From: Parcubacteria group bacterium GW2011_GWA2_45_30
GTDB lineage: Bacteria; Patescibacteriota; Minisyncoccia; Sungbacterales; HO2-52-23
NCBI GenBank assembly: GCA_001001625.1
Contig: LCKU01000009.1
Span: forward strand, 1 to 20,801
Length of the DNA: 20,801 nucleotides
Direction: 5' to 3'
In this document: positions 7,195-14,026 of the stretch, one piece after another
How positions within the stretch are numbered: the stretch's first letter is position 1
Layout: each line of letters starts with the position of its first letter
Program-made: the position numbers and the translations under genes
The notes under the pieces: generated by a model
What the model saw: only the letters and a program-made list of their open reading frames with translations
Told to the model about the DNA's origin: nothing
Databases searched by the model: none

Positions 7195-8262
7195 ATGTCT
7201 ACTTTCACAAAATTTGAAGACCTATTCAGCGCGGTTCTGAAGGAAAATGCATCGGATTTGCATATTTCCGTGGGCCGCAGTCCGACTCTGCGCGTGGATG
7301 GCGCTTTGGTGCCTCTGGTAAAACATGCGGTTATGACTCCGGCGGATACCGAGGAATTTGTGATGTCGCTCCTGAACGATGAACAGCGTGAGCGTTTTTT
7401 GCAGGAAAAAGAGCTTGACTTTTCATATACTTTCAAGGATCGGGTGCGGTTTCGGGTAAATGTTTTCCATCAGAAGGGATTTATGGGATCGGCCTTGCGC
7501 ATAGTGTCAACCAAGATCCGCTCGCTTAAAGAACTAAATTTACCGCCGATTTTGGAGGAATTTGCCCAAGTCCAGCAGGGTTTTTTTCTGGTGGTGGGAC
7601 CGACCGGACACGGAAAATCTACGACTTTGGCCGCGGTCGTGGATTTTATAAATCATACCCGGGCTGATCATATAATTACGATTGAGGATCCGATTGAGTA
7701 TCTTTTTATATCGGATCGCGCCATTATTGATCAGCGTGAAGTGGGTCTGGATACGGCCGGGTTTGACCGGGCGTTGCGTTCGATATTTCGCGAGGATGTG
7801 GATGTGGCCATGATTGGCGAGATGCGGGATGCCGAGACCATGGGAACAGCGGTATCGGCAGCTGAAACCGGCCATTTGATTTTATCCACTCTGCACACTA
7901 ACAATGCCGCGCAAAGCATTGACCGCATTATTGATACTTTCCCCTCTTTCCGTCAGGGGCAGATTCGGGCGCAACTTGCCTCCACCTTGATTGGCATTGT
8001 TTCCCAGCGCCTGATTCCGCGGATCGGCGGGGGACTTGTGCCCTCAACCGAGATTTTGATTGCCAATCCGGCTGTCCGCACCCTTATCCGCGAGAATAAA
8101 ATTCATGAAATTGACTTGGTGATTGAGACCAATCTTGATCAGGGCATGGTGAGTTTAAATCGTTCGCTGGCGGATTTGGTGCGCCGTGGCGAAATTTCCA
8201 TGGAAAACGCGATTTTGTACTCTTTAAATCCCGGGGAATTAAAAACGCTTTTAAAACGGTAA
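7195..8262 (+). CDS. pilT: Type IV pilus retraction ATPase PilT
   Basis: 355 residues, the normal PilT length. An N-terminal PAS-like domain (SDLHISVGRSPTLRVDG, 20-36) precedes the core: Walker A GPTGHGKST (135-143), Asp box IEDPIEYL (163-170), Walker B region VAMIGEMRD (204-212) and His box TGHLILSTLHTNNA. The PilT-specific AIRNLIRE motif appears as AVRTLIRE (293-300). Two small departures are a His in place of the usual Ser in Walker A and a Val in place of the Pro of the common DPDV segment. It abuts the receiver gene with no gap. PilT drives pilus retraction, which powers twitching and DNA uptake. Confidence 0.94.
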   Translation: MSTFTKFEDLFSAVLKENASDLHISVGRSPTLRVDGALVPLVKHAVMTPADTEEFVMSLLNDEQRERFLQEKELDFSYTFKDRVRFRVNVFHQKGFMGSALRIVSTKIRSLKELNLPPILEEFAQVQQGFFLVVGPTGHGKSTTLAAVVDFINHTRADHIITIEDPIEYLFISDRAIIDQREVGLDTAGFDRALRSIFREDVDVAMIGEMRDAETMGTAVSAAETGHLILSTLHTNNAAQSIDRIIDTFPSFRQGQIRAQLASTLIGIVSQRLIPRIGGGLVPSTEILIANPAVRTLIRENKIHEIDLVIETNLDQGMVSLNRSLADLVRRGEISMENAILYSLNPGELKTLLKR

Positions 8263-8264
8263 TC

Positions 8265-8366
8265 GCGAACAGCGTGAACAAAAGCGCTTTTGGCGCTTGA
8301 CGCGAACAGCGCGAACAGAAAACGTAAACTGTTAGTGCTGTTCGTTACTGTTTGTGCTGTTCGTGG
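8265..8366. repeat. GAACAG-type palindromic repeat before pilC
   Basis: Left-hand units such as GCGAACAGCGCGAACAG are followed by complementary units CTGTTAGTGCTGTTCG and GTGCTGTTCG. A smaller AAGCGC/GCGCTT hairpin is nested in the left half. The same repeat type precedes ligA. It ends a few bases before the pilC ATG. Confidence 0.8.
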
Positions 8367-8370
8367 ATAT

Positions 8371-9582
8371 ATGTCAGTTTTTGAATATAAAGCCCGCACC
8401 AAAGAAGGAGAACTGCGCTCCGGCGTAATTGATGTTTCTTCCAAAGACGCGGCGATTGAACGCCTGCATCAGGGAAATTTGGTGGTGGTGGAAATCAAGG
8501 AGCAAAAAGTCAGCGGCGCCGGTTTTTCGCTCCCGTTTTTTCGCGGCAAAGTCCCGCTAAAAGAGGTCATGGTTTTTTCGCGTCAGCTATCCACTCTTTT
8601 TGAAGCCCAAGTCCCGATATTGGACGCGCTTAAAACCCTGGCGGGCGATACCTCGTTTCGTCCGGCTCTGCGCGGAGCCGTTTCCGAGATTTTAAAAGAC
8701 GTTACCGGAGGTCTGGCGCTCTCCCAGGCGCTTTCCAAACATCAGAATATTTTTTCCAATTTTTATCTTAATTTGGTGCGCGCGGCCGAAGAAGCTGGAA
8801 AATTGCAGGATACTTTTACCTACCTGGCAGATTACATTGAGCGGAATTATTATCTGACCTCCAAGGTTCGTAACGCCTTGATGTATCCGATAGTGGTGTT
8901 GGTTGCCATGCTGGCGGTGATGGCGGTGATGACCGTGGTGGTGATTCCGGACTTGGCGACTATCTTTAAAGAAACCAATCAACCCTTGCCGTTTTACACG
9001 GAAATGATTTTTGCCGTTTCATTTTTTCTGCGTGACTGGGGAATTGCGGTTATTTTAGTGATTGTTGTCGCTATTTTCCTTTTTTGGCGCTGGGCCGAGA
9101 CCCCGGATGGCCGTGTATTTTTCAACCGGCTGGAAGTGCATCTGCCGCTGTTTGGCGAAATTTTCCGGAAACTTTACATGGCGCGGGTTGCCGATAATCT
9201 GCAGACCATGATTGTGGCCGGGATTCCTATCCTGCGCGCGCTGGAAATCACTTCCGAAGTGGTGGGAAACGTGATTTATAAAAAAGCCCTGCAGGACGCT
9301 ATGGTATCGGTTAAGGGCGGCAGTACGATTTCCGCGGCTTTTGAGAGGGTTCCGGAAATTCCGGTGATGGTGGTGCAGATGATCAGGGTGGGCGAGCTTA
9401 CTGGGCGGATTGATTTTATTTTGGCGAACCTGGCGCGGTTTTTCCGCAAAGAGGTGGATTCCATGCTGGACAATTTGGTAACTTTGATTGAGCCGATTAT
9501 GATTCTGGTTTTAGGAGTTATGGTGGCGTTTTTGATGTTGGCCATTTTCGTGCCGTTGTATAATTTGGTGGGGGCGTTATAG
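8371..9582 (+). CDS. pilC: Type IV pilus platform protein PilC (GspF family)
   Basis: 403 residues from ATG (MSVFEYKARTKEGE). An upstream in-frame start at 8290 is rejected because it would translate the GAACAG repeat. Two GspF/T2SSF domains are visible, each with a cytoplasmic helical bundle (FSRQLSTLFEAQVPIL near 71-86; the second around ARVADNLQTMIVAGIP). Membrane helices lie near 170-195, 220-240 and 375-400, and the family motif with EPIMILVLG is near the end. PilC is the inner-membrane platform that couples PilB and PilT rotation to pilin movement. The length is typical and nothing is missing. Confidence 0.94.
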   Translation: MSVFEYKARTKEGELRSGVIDVSSKDAAIERLHQGNLVVVEIKEQKVSGAGFSLPFFRGKVPLKEVMVFSRQLSTLFEAQVPILDALKTLAGDTSFRPALRGAVSEILKDVTGGLALSQALSKHQNIFSNFYLNLVRAAEEAGKLQDTFTYLADYIERNYYLTSKVRNALMYPIVVLVAMLAVMAVMTVVVIPDLATIFKETNQPLPFYTEMIFAVSFFLRDWGIAVILVIVVAIFLFWRWAETPDGRVFFNRLEVHLPLFGEIFRKLYMARVADNLQTMIVAGIPILRALEITSEVVGNVIYKKALQDAMVSVKGGSTISAAFERVPEIPVMVVQMIRVGELTGRIDFILANLARFFRKEVDSMLDNLVTLIEPIMILVLGVMVAFLMLAIFVPLYNLVGAL

Positions 9583-9587
9583 ACAAC

Positions 9588-9755
9588 CGCTCGCTTATGC
9601 GGCTTCTCGGCAACATGATTTTGAAACACGTTCGTTCGTCCAGCGACTCACTCACTAAGCATCCGGCGATTCGGTCTCGCTTCCAGCGGGACACCGTGCC
9701 GAATCGCCTCCTGATTGTTTCAAAATCATGTTGCCTCGGCCGCATCGCTCGCTTA
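9588..9755 (-). repeat. Nested-hairpin element, copy F, flanked by 10-bp direct repeats
   Basis: On the minus strand it has a 20-bp perfect outer stem (9609-9628 with 9716-9735) that extends imperfectly outward, a 10-bp lower inner stem (9665-9674 with 9699-9708), a 7-base bulge (9692-9698, CACGGTG) and a 7-bp apical hairpin with one G-T pair (9675-9681 with 9685-9691). CGCTCGCTTA occurs at both edges (9588-9597 and 9746-9755) in direct orientation. It begins five bases after the pilC stop. The conserved boxes are more diverged than in A, B, E and G (ATCAGGAG; GGATGCTTAGTGAG). Confidence 0.9.
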
Positions 9756-9803
9756 AAATTTTTTTCTTAATGTATCCATTGTAGTGGTAATCAAGCCGTT
9801 TCG

Positions 9804-9826
9804 CCCTCCCATTATTTTGAAAACAA
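9804..9826 (-). repeat. Remnant of the nested-hairpin family
   Basis: On the minus strand it reads TTGTTTTCAAAATAATGGGAGG and a further G, close to the outer-arm plus ATGGGAGG box of copy B. No partner arm is found nearby, so it is a one-sided fragment, like copy C. Confidence 0.5.
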
Positions 9827-9924
9827 CATTACTGCGCTTTTTTATCTAGTTTATTTTAGGGGTTTTCCCGGGGTAGGCGTTTCGTCGAGGCGAGTTCGAC
9901 TTCGTGCCCTGTGGATAATGCGTA

Positions 9925-9953
9925 TTTTACTCGCCATTTTAAGAGAATATAAT
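9925..9953 (+). promoter_or_regulatory. Probable promoter for the pilin genes
   Basis: TTTTAC (9925-9930), a 17-base spacer and a perfect TATAAT (9948-9953). The -35 matches the consensus only partly. This is the only good -10 with correct spacing in the gap before the first pilin. Confidence 0.45.
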
Positions 9954-10029
9954 GAATAAAGGTCGAGATTCTTTTATTTCACTAAAAATTAAAGGTCAAA
10001 ATCGTTATTATTTAATCTAAAAATATTAT

Positions 10030-10051
10030 TTCCCGAGCTAAGTCGAGGGAA
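10030..10051. repeat. Short CCCGAG...CGAGGG repeat
   Basis: CCCGAGCTAAGTCGAGGG matches 16 of 18 bases of the copy inside pilD (CCCGAGCGGAGTCGAGGG). A half copy, ATTATTCCCCGAGC, is found on the minus strand between comF and pilM near 1421-1434. It is an imperfect hairpin in the leader of the first pilin. Confidence 0.6.
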
Positions 10052-10093
10052 TACGTTTGTGTATCCAGGCCTTACTCGAGAATTTATTACTTA

Positions 10094-10597
10094 ATGTTTA
10101 AGAATAAAAAAGGTTTTACCCTTATTGAATTATTGGTCGTAATCGCCATTATCGGGGTATTGGCGTCCATTGTGCTGGCGTCTCTGAATAATGCCCGTTT
10201 GAAATCCAGGAATGCGCGGCGTATCACCGATATAAAACAGTTGCAGTTGGCGTTGGAACTTTATTTTGATGGCGCGGGCGGCGGACAATATGCAGGTACT
10301 CTCGCTACTCTTGTCACCGGTAACTATATTCCAAGTATTCCTATTGATCCGCTGGGAAACACTGGAGCGCTTTGCAGAACTGCGATAGGTTATTGTTTTT
10401 GGGTTCCGGCGGCTGGTTCAAGAACCACTTATCATCTTGGCGCAAATATAGAAGATGCAGCCAATAGTGTTCAGTTGATGGCAAGCGATAAGGATTGTAA
10501 TTCAGGAACCGGAGCTGGATGCACAAGCGGTGTTACATATTCCGGTGGGTTTAATGGGAATCCCAGCCCCGATATTATTTACGATGTTCAACCATAG
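10094..10597 (+). CDS. Type IV pilin, first of two
   Basis: 167 residues. A class III leader MFKNKKG is cut before F8, followed by the canonical hydrophobic helix FTLIELLVVIAIIGVLASIV with the conserved E5 of the mature protein. After the helix come the usual charged bend (ARLKSRNARRITDIKQLQLAL) and a small globular head with four cysteines (C94, C101, C135, C143), likely two disulphides. The TYHLGANIEDAANSV and DKDC segments are shared in pattern with the second pilin. No Shine-Dalgarno is visible. It is probably the major pilin or one of two alternatives. Confidence 0.93.
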   Translation: MFKNKKGFTLIELLVVIAIIGVLASIVLASLNNARLKSRNARRITDIKQLQLALELYFDGAGGGQYAGTLATLVTGNYIPSIPIDPLGNTGALCRTAIGYCFWVPAAGSRTTYHLGANIEDAANSVQLMASDKDCNSGTGAGCTSGVTYSGGFNGNPSPDIIYDVQP

Positions 10598-10667
10598 GAT
10601 TATATGTTTGATTTCTATTTGATTTAATTTTGAAAATCAACGGTCAAAAAGTTACGAAGAACTAATA

Positions 10668-10742
10668 GTCATTTTGAGCAACGTGAAGGATCTTAAGACA
10701 GAATATAAAGATTCTTCATTTCATTATTTCATTCAGAATGAC
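10668..10742. repeat. CATTCTGAG-type palindromic repeat between the pilins
   Basis: Outer arms GTCATTTTGA and TCAGAATGAC pair with one G-T; inner arms GAAGGATCTT and AAGATTCTTC pair with one G-T. This is a widely distributed bacterial repeat pattern (CATTCTGAG...GAAGAATCT...GATCCTTC...CTCAGGATGAC). A second copy lies in the pilV-like gene. Confidence 0.85.
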
Positions 10743-10764
10743 TTAAATAGCACAAAAACTAACT

Positions 10765-11283
10765 ATGTTTAAGAATAAAAGGGGTTTTACCCTTATTGAA
10801 TTATTGGTCGTAATCGCCATTATCGGGGTATTGGCGTCCATTGTGCTGGCGTCTCTGAATAACGCCCGTAGAAAATCGCGCGATGCGCGCCGTATCACGG
10901 ATATTAAACAGATACAGCTTGCTTTGGAATTATATCTTGATGGAGCGGGTTCTGGACAATATCCGGCATCCAATACGACCTGCGATGGAACTGATAGTTT
11001 GGGTCTTCAACCGTTAGTAACGGGCAGTTATATCCCGGTTATCCCCCGTGATCCTACCAACGCGGCAACTTGTTATCAGTATGCGGATGGTGTTATTGAT
11101 GGGGATATAAAAAATTATCATCTGGGTGCAGTACTTGAAGATGTTCAAAACCAGGCATTGGGCGGGGATAAAGATTGTGATTCTACCGATAATGCTCCGG
11201 TATGTAATTCCGATGCCACATTTACTAATGGTTTTGACGCCAGTGACGACGCGACTAATAGGATATTTGACGTGGGGCCGTAA
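10765..11283 (+). CDS. Type IV pilin, second of two
   Basis: 172 residues. Leader MFKNKRG is cut before F8, and the first 35 residues match the first pilin except for K6R and the residue after NNAR. At DNA level the first 104 bases differ from the first pilin at only three positions, synonymous sites included, while the heads differ strongly. The head has four cysteines (C73, C103, C138, C147), a NYHLGAVLEDVQN segment, DKDC and a similar C-terminus ending DVGP. The pair suggests either a two-component fibre or alternative pilins kept in register by gene conversion. Confidence 0.93.
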   Translation: MFKNKRGFTLIELLVVIAIIGVLASIVLASLNNARRKSRDARRITDIKQIQLALELYLDGAGSGQYPASNTTCDGTDSLGLQPLVTGSYIPVIPRDPTNAATCYQYADGVIDGDIKNYHLGAVLEDVQNQALGGDKDCDSTDNAPVCNSDATFTNGFDASDDATNRIFDVGP

Positions 11284-11331
11284 TTCCATATTTGCTTCTA
11301 TCGCTGTTTTCTCGTGATCGCATGATTTTCA

Positions 11332-11365
11332 AATCTCGGACTTCCCGTAAGGGAAGTCCGAGATT
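11332..11365. terminator. Strong hairpin after the second pilin
   Basis: A 15-bp perfect stem (AATCTCGGACTTCCC with its complement) and GTAA tetraloop, 48 bases after the pilin stop. The following T run is short (GTTTATAAC). It is the most stable simple hairpin in the window and probably ends the pilin transcript or protects its 3' end. Confidence 0.65.
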
Positions 11366-11383
11366 GTTTATAACAGCATTAAA

Positions 11384-11419
11384 TTAACATCTATTCCACG
11401 ATCGTGGGGTTAATGTTAA
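11384..11419. promoter_or_regulatory. Nested palindrome upstream of the toxin-antitoxin promoter
   Basis: TTAACAT (11384-11390) and ATGTTAA (11413-11419) flank the perfect 12-base palindrome CCACGATCGTGG (11396-11407). It lies about 40 bases upstream of the -35 box. It could be an operator or an additional terminator hairpin. Confidence 0.4.
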
Positions 11420-11457
11420 TAAAGTGTTTAACATCGAGCGTTTAGTAAATGTGTATA

Positions 11458-11486
11458 TTGACATGTTTTTCACGTGAGGGTATTAT
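11458..11486 (+). promoter_or_regulatory. Consensus promoter with operator-like palindrome for the first toxin-antitoxin pair
   Basis: TTGACA (11458-11463), exactly 17 bases, then TATTAT (11481-11486): the best sigma-70-type promoter in the window. The spacer contains the perfect palindrome TCACGTGA (11470-11477), and TATTA-TTG-TAATA overlaps the -10. Ribbon-helix-helix antitoxins repress their own promoters by binding such palindromes, so autoregulation is likely. Confidence 0.75.
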
Positions 11487-11510
11487 TGTAATATAAATTG
11501 TTACAAACGC

Positions 11511-11726
11511 ATGCGGAATATTATTAACATTTCATTGCCGGAAAACTTAGTTAAGGCCGTAGAAAGCGGGGTAAAAGCCGGGAATTTTGCCACGCGCAGC
11601 GAATTTTTTCGCCAACTTGTGCGCCTTTGGCTGGAAGGTAAATTAGCCGCGGACCTGGAGGAAAGCCGTCGCGAGCTTAAAAGTGGAAAAGGCGGATTAT
11701 TGCGCTCTCTCAAGGATTTGCGCTAA
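11511..11726 (+). CDS. Ribbon-helix-helix antitoxin (CopG/ParD-like)
   Basis: 71 residues. The N-terminal RNIINISLPENLVKAVESGV and the following helix, with TRSEFFRQLVRLWLE, give the beta-strand/helix/helix pattern of RHH DNA-binding proteins. The charged C-terminal tail is the usual toxin-binding part. The gene is followed after 14 bases by a RelE-like toxin and is served by a consensus promoter with internal palindromes. It should neutralise the toxin and repress the operon. Confidence 0.82.
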   Translation: MRNIINISLPENLVKAVESGVKAGNFATRSEFFRQLVRLWLEGKLAADLEESRRELKSGKGGLLRSLKDLR

Positions 11727-11740
11727 TTTTAATTTTTCTT

Positions 11741-11998
11741 GTGCGCATCTATTATTCGTCAAAATTCGCCAGCGAGTACAAAAAACTTCTGAAATCCATT
11801 AAGATTCTGGCCGAAGAAAAAGAGCGAATTTTTCGGCAAGATCCCTTTGATTCGCGACTCAATACTCATAAATTACACGGCCGCCTAAAAGAGTATTGGG
11901 CTTTTTCGGTTGGCAGCAAATATCGCATTATATTTGAATTTGCAGAGAGCGATATTATTTGGTTTCATTCCATCGGCGATCACTCGGTTTATCAATAG
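11741..11998 (+). CDS. RelE/ParE superfamily toxin
   Basis: 85 residues from a GTG start. The SSKFASEYKKLL N-terminus, the HKLHGRLKEYWAFSVGSKYRIIFEF central strand region and the C-terminal IGDHSVY fit the RelE/YafQ/ParE fold. The basic/His-containing end matches mRNA interferase members (usual ending G-x-H-D-x-V-Y). It follows an RHH antitoxin by 14 bases. Whether it cleaves mRNA or acts as a ParE-type gyrase inhibitor cannot be told from sequence. It ends three bases before pilD, so read-through would place pilD under the toxin-antitoxin promoter. Confidence 0.82.
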   Translation: MRIYYSSKFASEYKKLLKSIKILAEEKERIFRQDPFDSRLNTHKLHGRLKEYWAFSVGSKYRIIFEFAESDIIWFHSIGDHSVYQ

Positions 11999-12001
11999 TG
12001 C

Positions 12002-12820
12002 ATGATTTTTTATATTATCATTGTTTTTATTTTCGGTCTGGTAGTCGGCAGTTTTTTGAATGTGGTGATCTTGCGCGGAAATCGCGGCGAGTCGTTTACG
12101 CGCGGCCGTTCACGTTGCGAATCATGCGGTAAGGAATTGGCCTGGTTTGAGCTGATTCCTTTGTTAAGTTTTGCCCTGCAGCGCGGCCGGTGCCGTTCCT
12201 GCGGCGCCGCGCTTTCCCGGCAATACCCTTTGGTGGAATTCGGAACCGGACTGTTTTTTACTTTTGTTGCAATTTATTATTCCCCGAGCGGAGTCGAGGG
12301 GTTACCTTTATGGTCAAATCCGCGTTTAGTTTTTGAATTGACGTTTGCTTTTGTTACTTTATCCGCCGCCATCGTCATTCTTGTATCCGATATCCGCTGG
12401 CAGATTGTTCCTAACGGACCTGTACTGATTTTATTCCTGGCGGGTTTGGTATTGACGGCTTGGCGCGCGGCGGTAAGCGGAAGTTTTGCGTATAATTTTG
12501 CGATTGAATTCGGTTTTGCGTTTTTGGTTGCGTTCTTTTTCTTTGCGCTATGGTTTTTGTCTAAAGGCGCCTGGATGGGGTTTGGAGATGTAAAATTAGT
12601 ATTTGCAACTTCGCTGATCTTAGGTTTTCCGGTATCGGTGGCGGCGGCTCTGTTTTCATTCTGGATCGGCGCAATTTTCGGGATTTTGCTGCTAATTTTT
12701 AAGAAGGCCAATCTTAAGACCCATATTCCGTTTGGACCATTTATACTTTTGGGGGGCGTTGCCGCATTTTTTTACACCGAAGAATTTTTGTTATATACTG
12801 GATTCAGCGGACTATTATGA
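12002..12820 (+). CDS. pilD: Prepilin peptidase / N-methyltransferase PilD (A24A)
   Basis: 272 residues. The N-terminal GSFLNVVILR precedes the cytoplasmic zinc loop with C39-x2-C42 and C64-x2-C67 (methyltransferase domain of long prepilin peptidases). The peptidase half carries both catalytic aspartates, D130 in VSDIRWQIVPN and D196 in GFGDVK. Seven to eight membrane helices are predicted by eye. It cuts prepilin leaders after the Gly of KKG/KRG and methylates the new N-terminus. A short CCCCGAG repeat is inserted in frame at residues 94-100 (SPSGVEG), in the loop after the first domain. The start lies three bases after the toxin stop; the stop overlaps the next gene by four bases. Confidence 0.93.
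   Translation: MIFYIIIVFIFGLVVGSFLNVVILRGNRGESFTRGRSRCESCGKELAWFELIPLLSFALQRGRCRSCGAALSRQYPLVEFGTGLFFTFVAIYYSPSGVEGLPLWSNPRLVFELTFAFVTLSAAIVILVSDIRWQIVPNGPVLILFLAGLVLTAWRAAVSGSFAYNFAIEFGFAFLVAFFFFALWFLSKGAWMGFGDVKLVFATSLILGFPVSVAAALFSFWIGAIFGILLLIFKKANLKTHIPFGPFILLGGVAAFFYTEEFLLYTGFSGLL
12281..12302. repeat. CCCCGAG...CGAGGGG repeat inside pilD
   Basis: CCCCGAGCGGAGTCGAGGGG encodes SPSGVEG in a loop of PilD. It matches the copy in the pilin leader at 16 of 18 core bases. It does not break the frame. Confidence 0.6.
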
Positions 12821-13260
12821 AACACTCTAAAGCGCAAAATTTAAACATAAAGCACTGGTTTTTAATCGGTATTGCCGCTCTGCTAGCCGCTTTTTCAGTT
12901 ATATGGGCCGAGCAAAGATATGAGCGCGAGCTTGAGCGTGACCTGAAAGTTATATTACAAAGCAAATCCGCAGTAAGAGACAAATATGCCCTGCTTGAAG
13001 TTGATTTTGGGAACGGCAAAAAACGCTATTTTCAAGGTGATGTAAACGGATATCAATATACGCTTTCTGAGGTGCTGGATTCCGCGGCAAACAACGGCAA
13101 ATTTTCTTTAACTCTGCGAAACGGTGATATTGCGGAACTTGCTGGGATTTATGACAGCGGCGGATCGTGGAAAATTTATCTGAATGACCGGGAACAGAAT
13201 ATGTCGGCGGATGCGCTTGTGGTAGAGGCGGGAGATATGTACGCGTTGAGATATGAATAA
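12817..13260 (+). CDS. Membrane-anchored DUF4430-like protein, coupled to pilD
   Basis: 147 residues. A single membrane helix (about 13-31) is followed by a charged linker and an exported domain (about 57-147). The order TLSEVLDSA, then IAELAGIYDSGGSWKIYLNDREQ, then VVEAGDMYALRYE resembles DUF4430/SLBB-like domains, which have W-x-x-Y/L-x-N-G and a closing GD-x-x-x-x-x-Y. The ATGA overlap with pilD implies translational coupling. Its function is not known; DUF4430 domains are often surface proteins. It could be a surface accessory of the pilus, but that is only context. Confidence 0.6.
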   Translation: MKHSKAQNLNIKHWFLIGIAALLAAFSVIWAEQRYERELERDLKVILQSKSAVRDKYALLEVDFGNGKKRYFQGDVNGYQYTLSEVLDSAANNGKFSLTLRNGDIAELAGIYDSGGSWKIYLNDREQNMSADALVVEAGDMYALRYE

Positions 13261-13261
13261 A

Positions 13262-13346
13262 ATACGCGAATGCGGAACGAATTTTTCAGCAAATATCAAC
13301 GAATAATTCGTTATGATTCGTCATTCAATTTGTTTATTATTCGTGT
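13262..13346. repeat. CGAAT-type palindromic repeat
   Basis: Units such as GCGAATGCGGAACGAAT, CGAATAATTCG and ATTATTCG can fold back on each other. The repeat fills most of the gap between the DUF4430-like gene and the GspH-like gene. It is distinct from the other repeat families in the window and seen here once. Confidence 0.55.
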
Positions 13347-13350
13347 AGCA

Positions 13351-13372
13351 GTCCCACCCGTGGGTCTTTTTT
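13351..13372 (+). terminator. Possible short intrinsic terminator
   Basis: CCCA-CCCG-TGGG with a flanking G-C pair, followed by TCTTTTTT. The T run is convincing, the stem is short. It would separate the pilD transcript from the leaderless gspH-like promoter directly downstream. Confidence 0.4.
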
Positions 13373-13386
13373 GATTTTCCCATAAT

Positions 13387-13395
13387 TGGTATAAT
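13387..13395 (+). promoter_or_regulatory. Extended -10 promoter for a leaderless GspH-like mRNA
   Basis: TGGTATAAT is a perfect extended -10 (TGnTATAAT). Six bases separate it from the ATG, so the expected start point is the A of the start codon. Confidence 0.7.
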
Positions 13396-13401
13396 TAAAT
13401 C

Positions 13402-13965
13402 ATGGTTTTTACACAAGAAAAGAATGCGGGGTTTACTCTTATGGAAGCCGTGGTGGTGTTGGGGCTTATTACTCTGCTTTCTACCGCAACCCTTATCAAT
13501 TTTACCGGAGTGAACGATGCGCTTACTTTGCGTAAAGAAAGATTCCAGGCGGCGCTTGCCATTCGCGAGGCGCAAAATATGGCTTTGGCTATACGCCTGC
13601 TTTCGGGCGGCGTTGCCGCGCCCGCCTATGGAGTGAATTTTTCAGCAAACAGCAGCACCTATTTTCTTTTTGCGGATCGGAATAACACCCGGCGTTATGA
13701 CAGTTCCCCTTCTCCCTCTGATCAAAAAATCGGTTCTGACCGGATTATGGAAAAAGGGATAAAAGTGGGGTCAATTGCATCGCAGTTGAACGGCCCGCCG
13801 CCAGCCGTGAACATAACTTTTGCCAGCCCCGAAGCCGATGCCCGTTTTGTGAATAACTCCGGAACTAATCTGGGCGAATGGGTTGAAGTAACTCTGACCA
13901 ATCGTTCGGGCAGTTTCACCACGCGTATCCGGGTAAGAACGAGCGGACAAGTTACATTGAGATAA
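13402..13965 (+). CDS. GspH/FimT-like minor pseudopilin
   Basis: 187 residues. A short leader MVFTQEKNAG is cut before FTLMEAVVVLGLITLLSTATL, which has the conserved E5. The following RKERFQAALAIREAQNMAL helix is typical of GspH/FimT. The C-terminal domain ends in ITFASPEADARF and WVEVTLTNRSGSFTTRIRV, a pattern of paired beta strands closing with a G-x-V. It starts the minor-prepilin block and has its own extended -10. In known systems FimT/GspH proteins help prime fibre assembly, and some FimT proteins bind DNA during uptake. Confidence 0.88.
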   Translation: MVFTQEKNAGFTLMEAVVVLGLITLLSTATLINFTGVNDALTLRKERFQAALAIREAQNMALAIRLLSGGVAAPAYGVNFSANSSTYFLFADRNNTRRYDSSPSPSDQKIGSDRIMEKGIKVGSIASQLNGPPPAVNITFASPEADARFVNNSGTNLGEWVEVTLTNRSGSFTTRIRVRTSGQVTLR

Positions 13966-14021
13966 ATTCAAAATTCAAAAATCAAAAGTTAAAATGACAA
14001 TTCAAAATTCAAAATTGACAC
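13966..14021. repeat. AATTCAAAATT-type repeat at the pilV-like 5' end
   Basis: The core ATCAAAAGTTAAAATGACAA and the following TTCAAAATTCAAAATT are identical to the block before the PilW-like gene. A short complementary remnant (TTTGCATTTTGTATTC) lies just before the KKGF codons of the PilV-like gene. Confidence 0.8.
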
Positions 14022-14026
14022 GAAGT

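Larger units (their letters stand above)
9583..10093. other. Gene-free region between pilC and the first pilin
   Basis: No convincing coding frame was found on either strand. It holds repeat copy F, a short remnant of the same family, a probable promoter with TATAAT at 9948-9953, a short CCCGAG-type repeat at 10030-10051 and a single perfect DnaA-box match (TGTGGATAA, 9910-9918). If transcription starts near 9960, the first pilin has a leader of about 130 bases. Confidence 0.7.

Noticed and set aside
8290..8370. N-terminal extension of pilC
   Set aside because: It translates the GAACAG palindrome; MSVFEYKARTKEGE is the normal GspF-family start.
9910..9918. Perfect DnaA box (TGTGGATAA) in the gap before the pilins
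   Set aside because: A single box with no cluster, no AT-rich unwinding region arrangement and no dnaA/dnaN nearby; not enough for an origin.
10618..10640. TTGATTT/AAATCAA hairpin after the first pilin as a terminator
   Set aside because: The stem is short and AT-rich with no T run; too weak to list.
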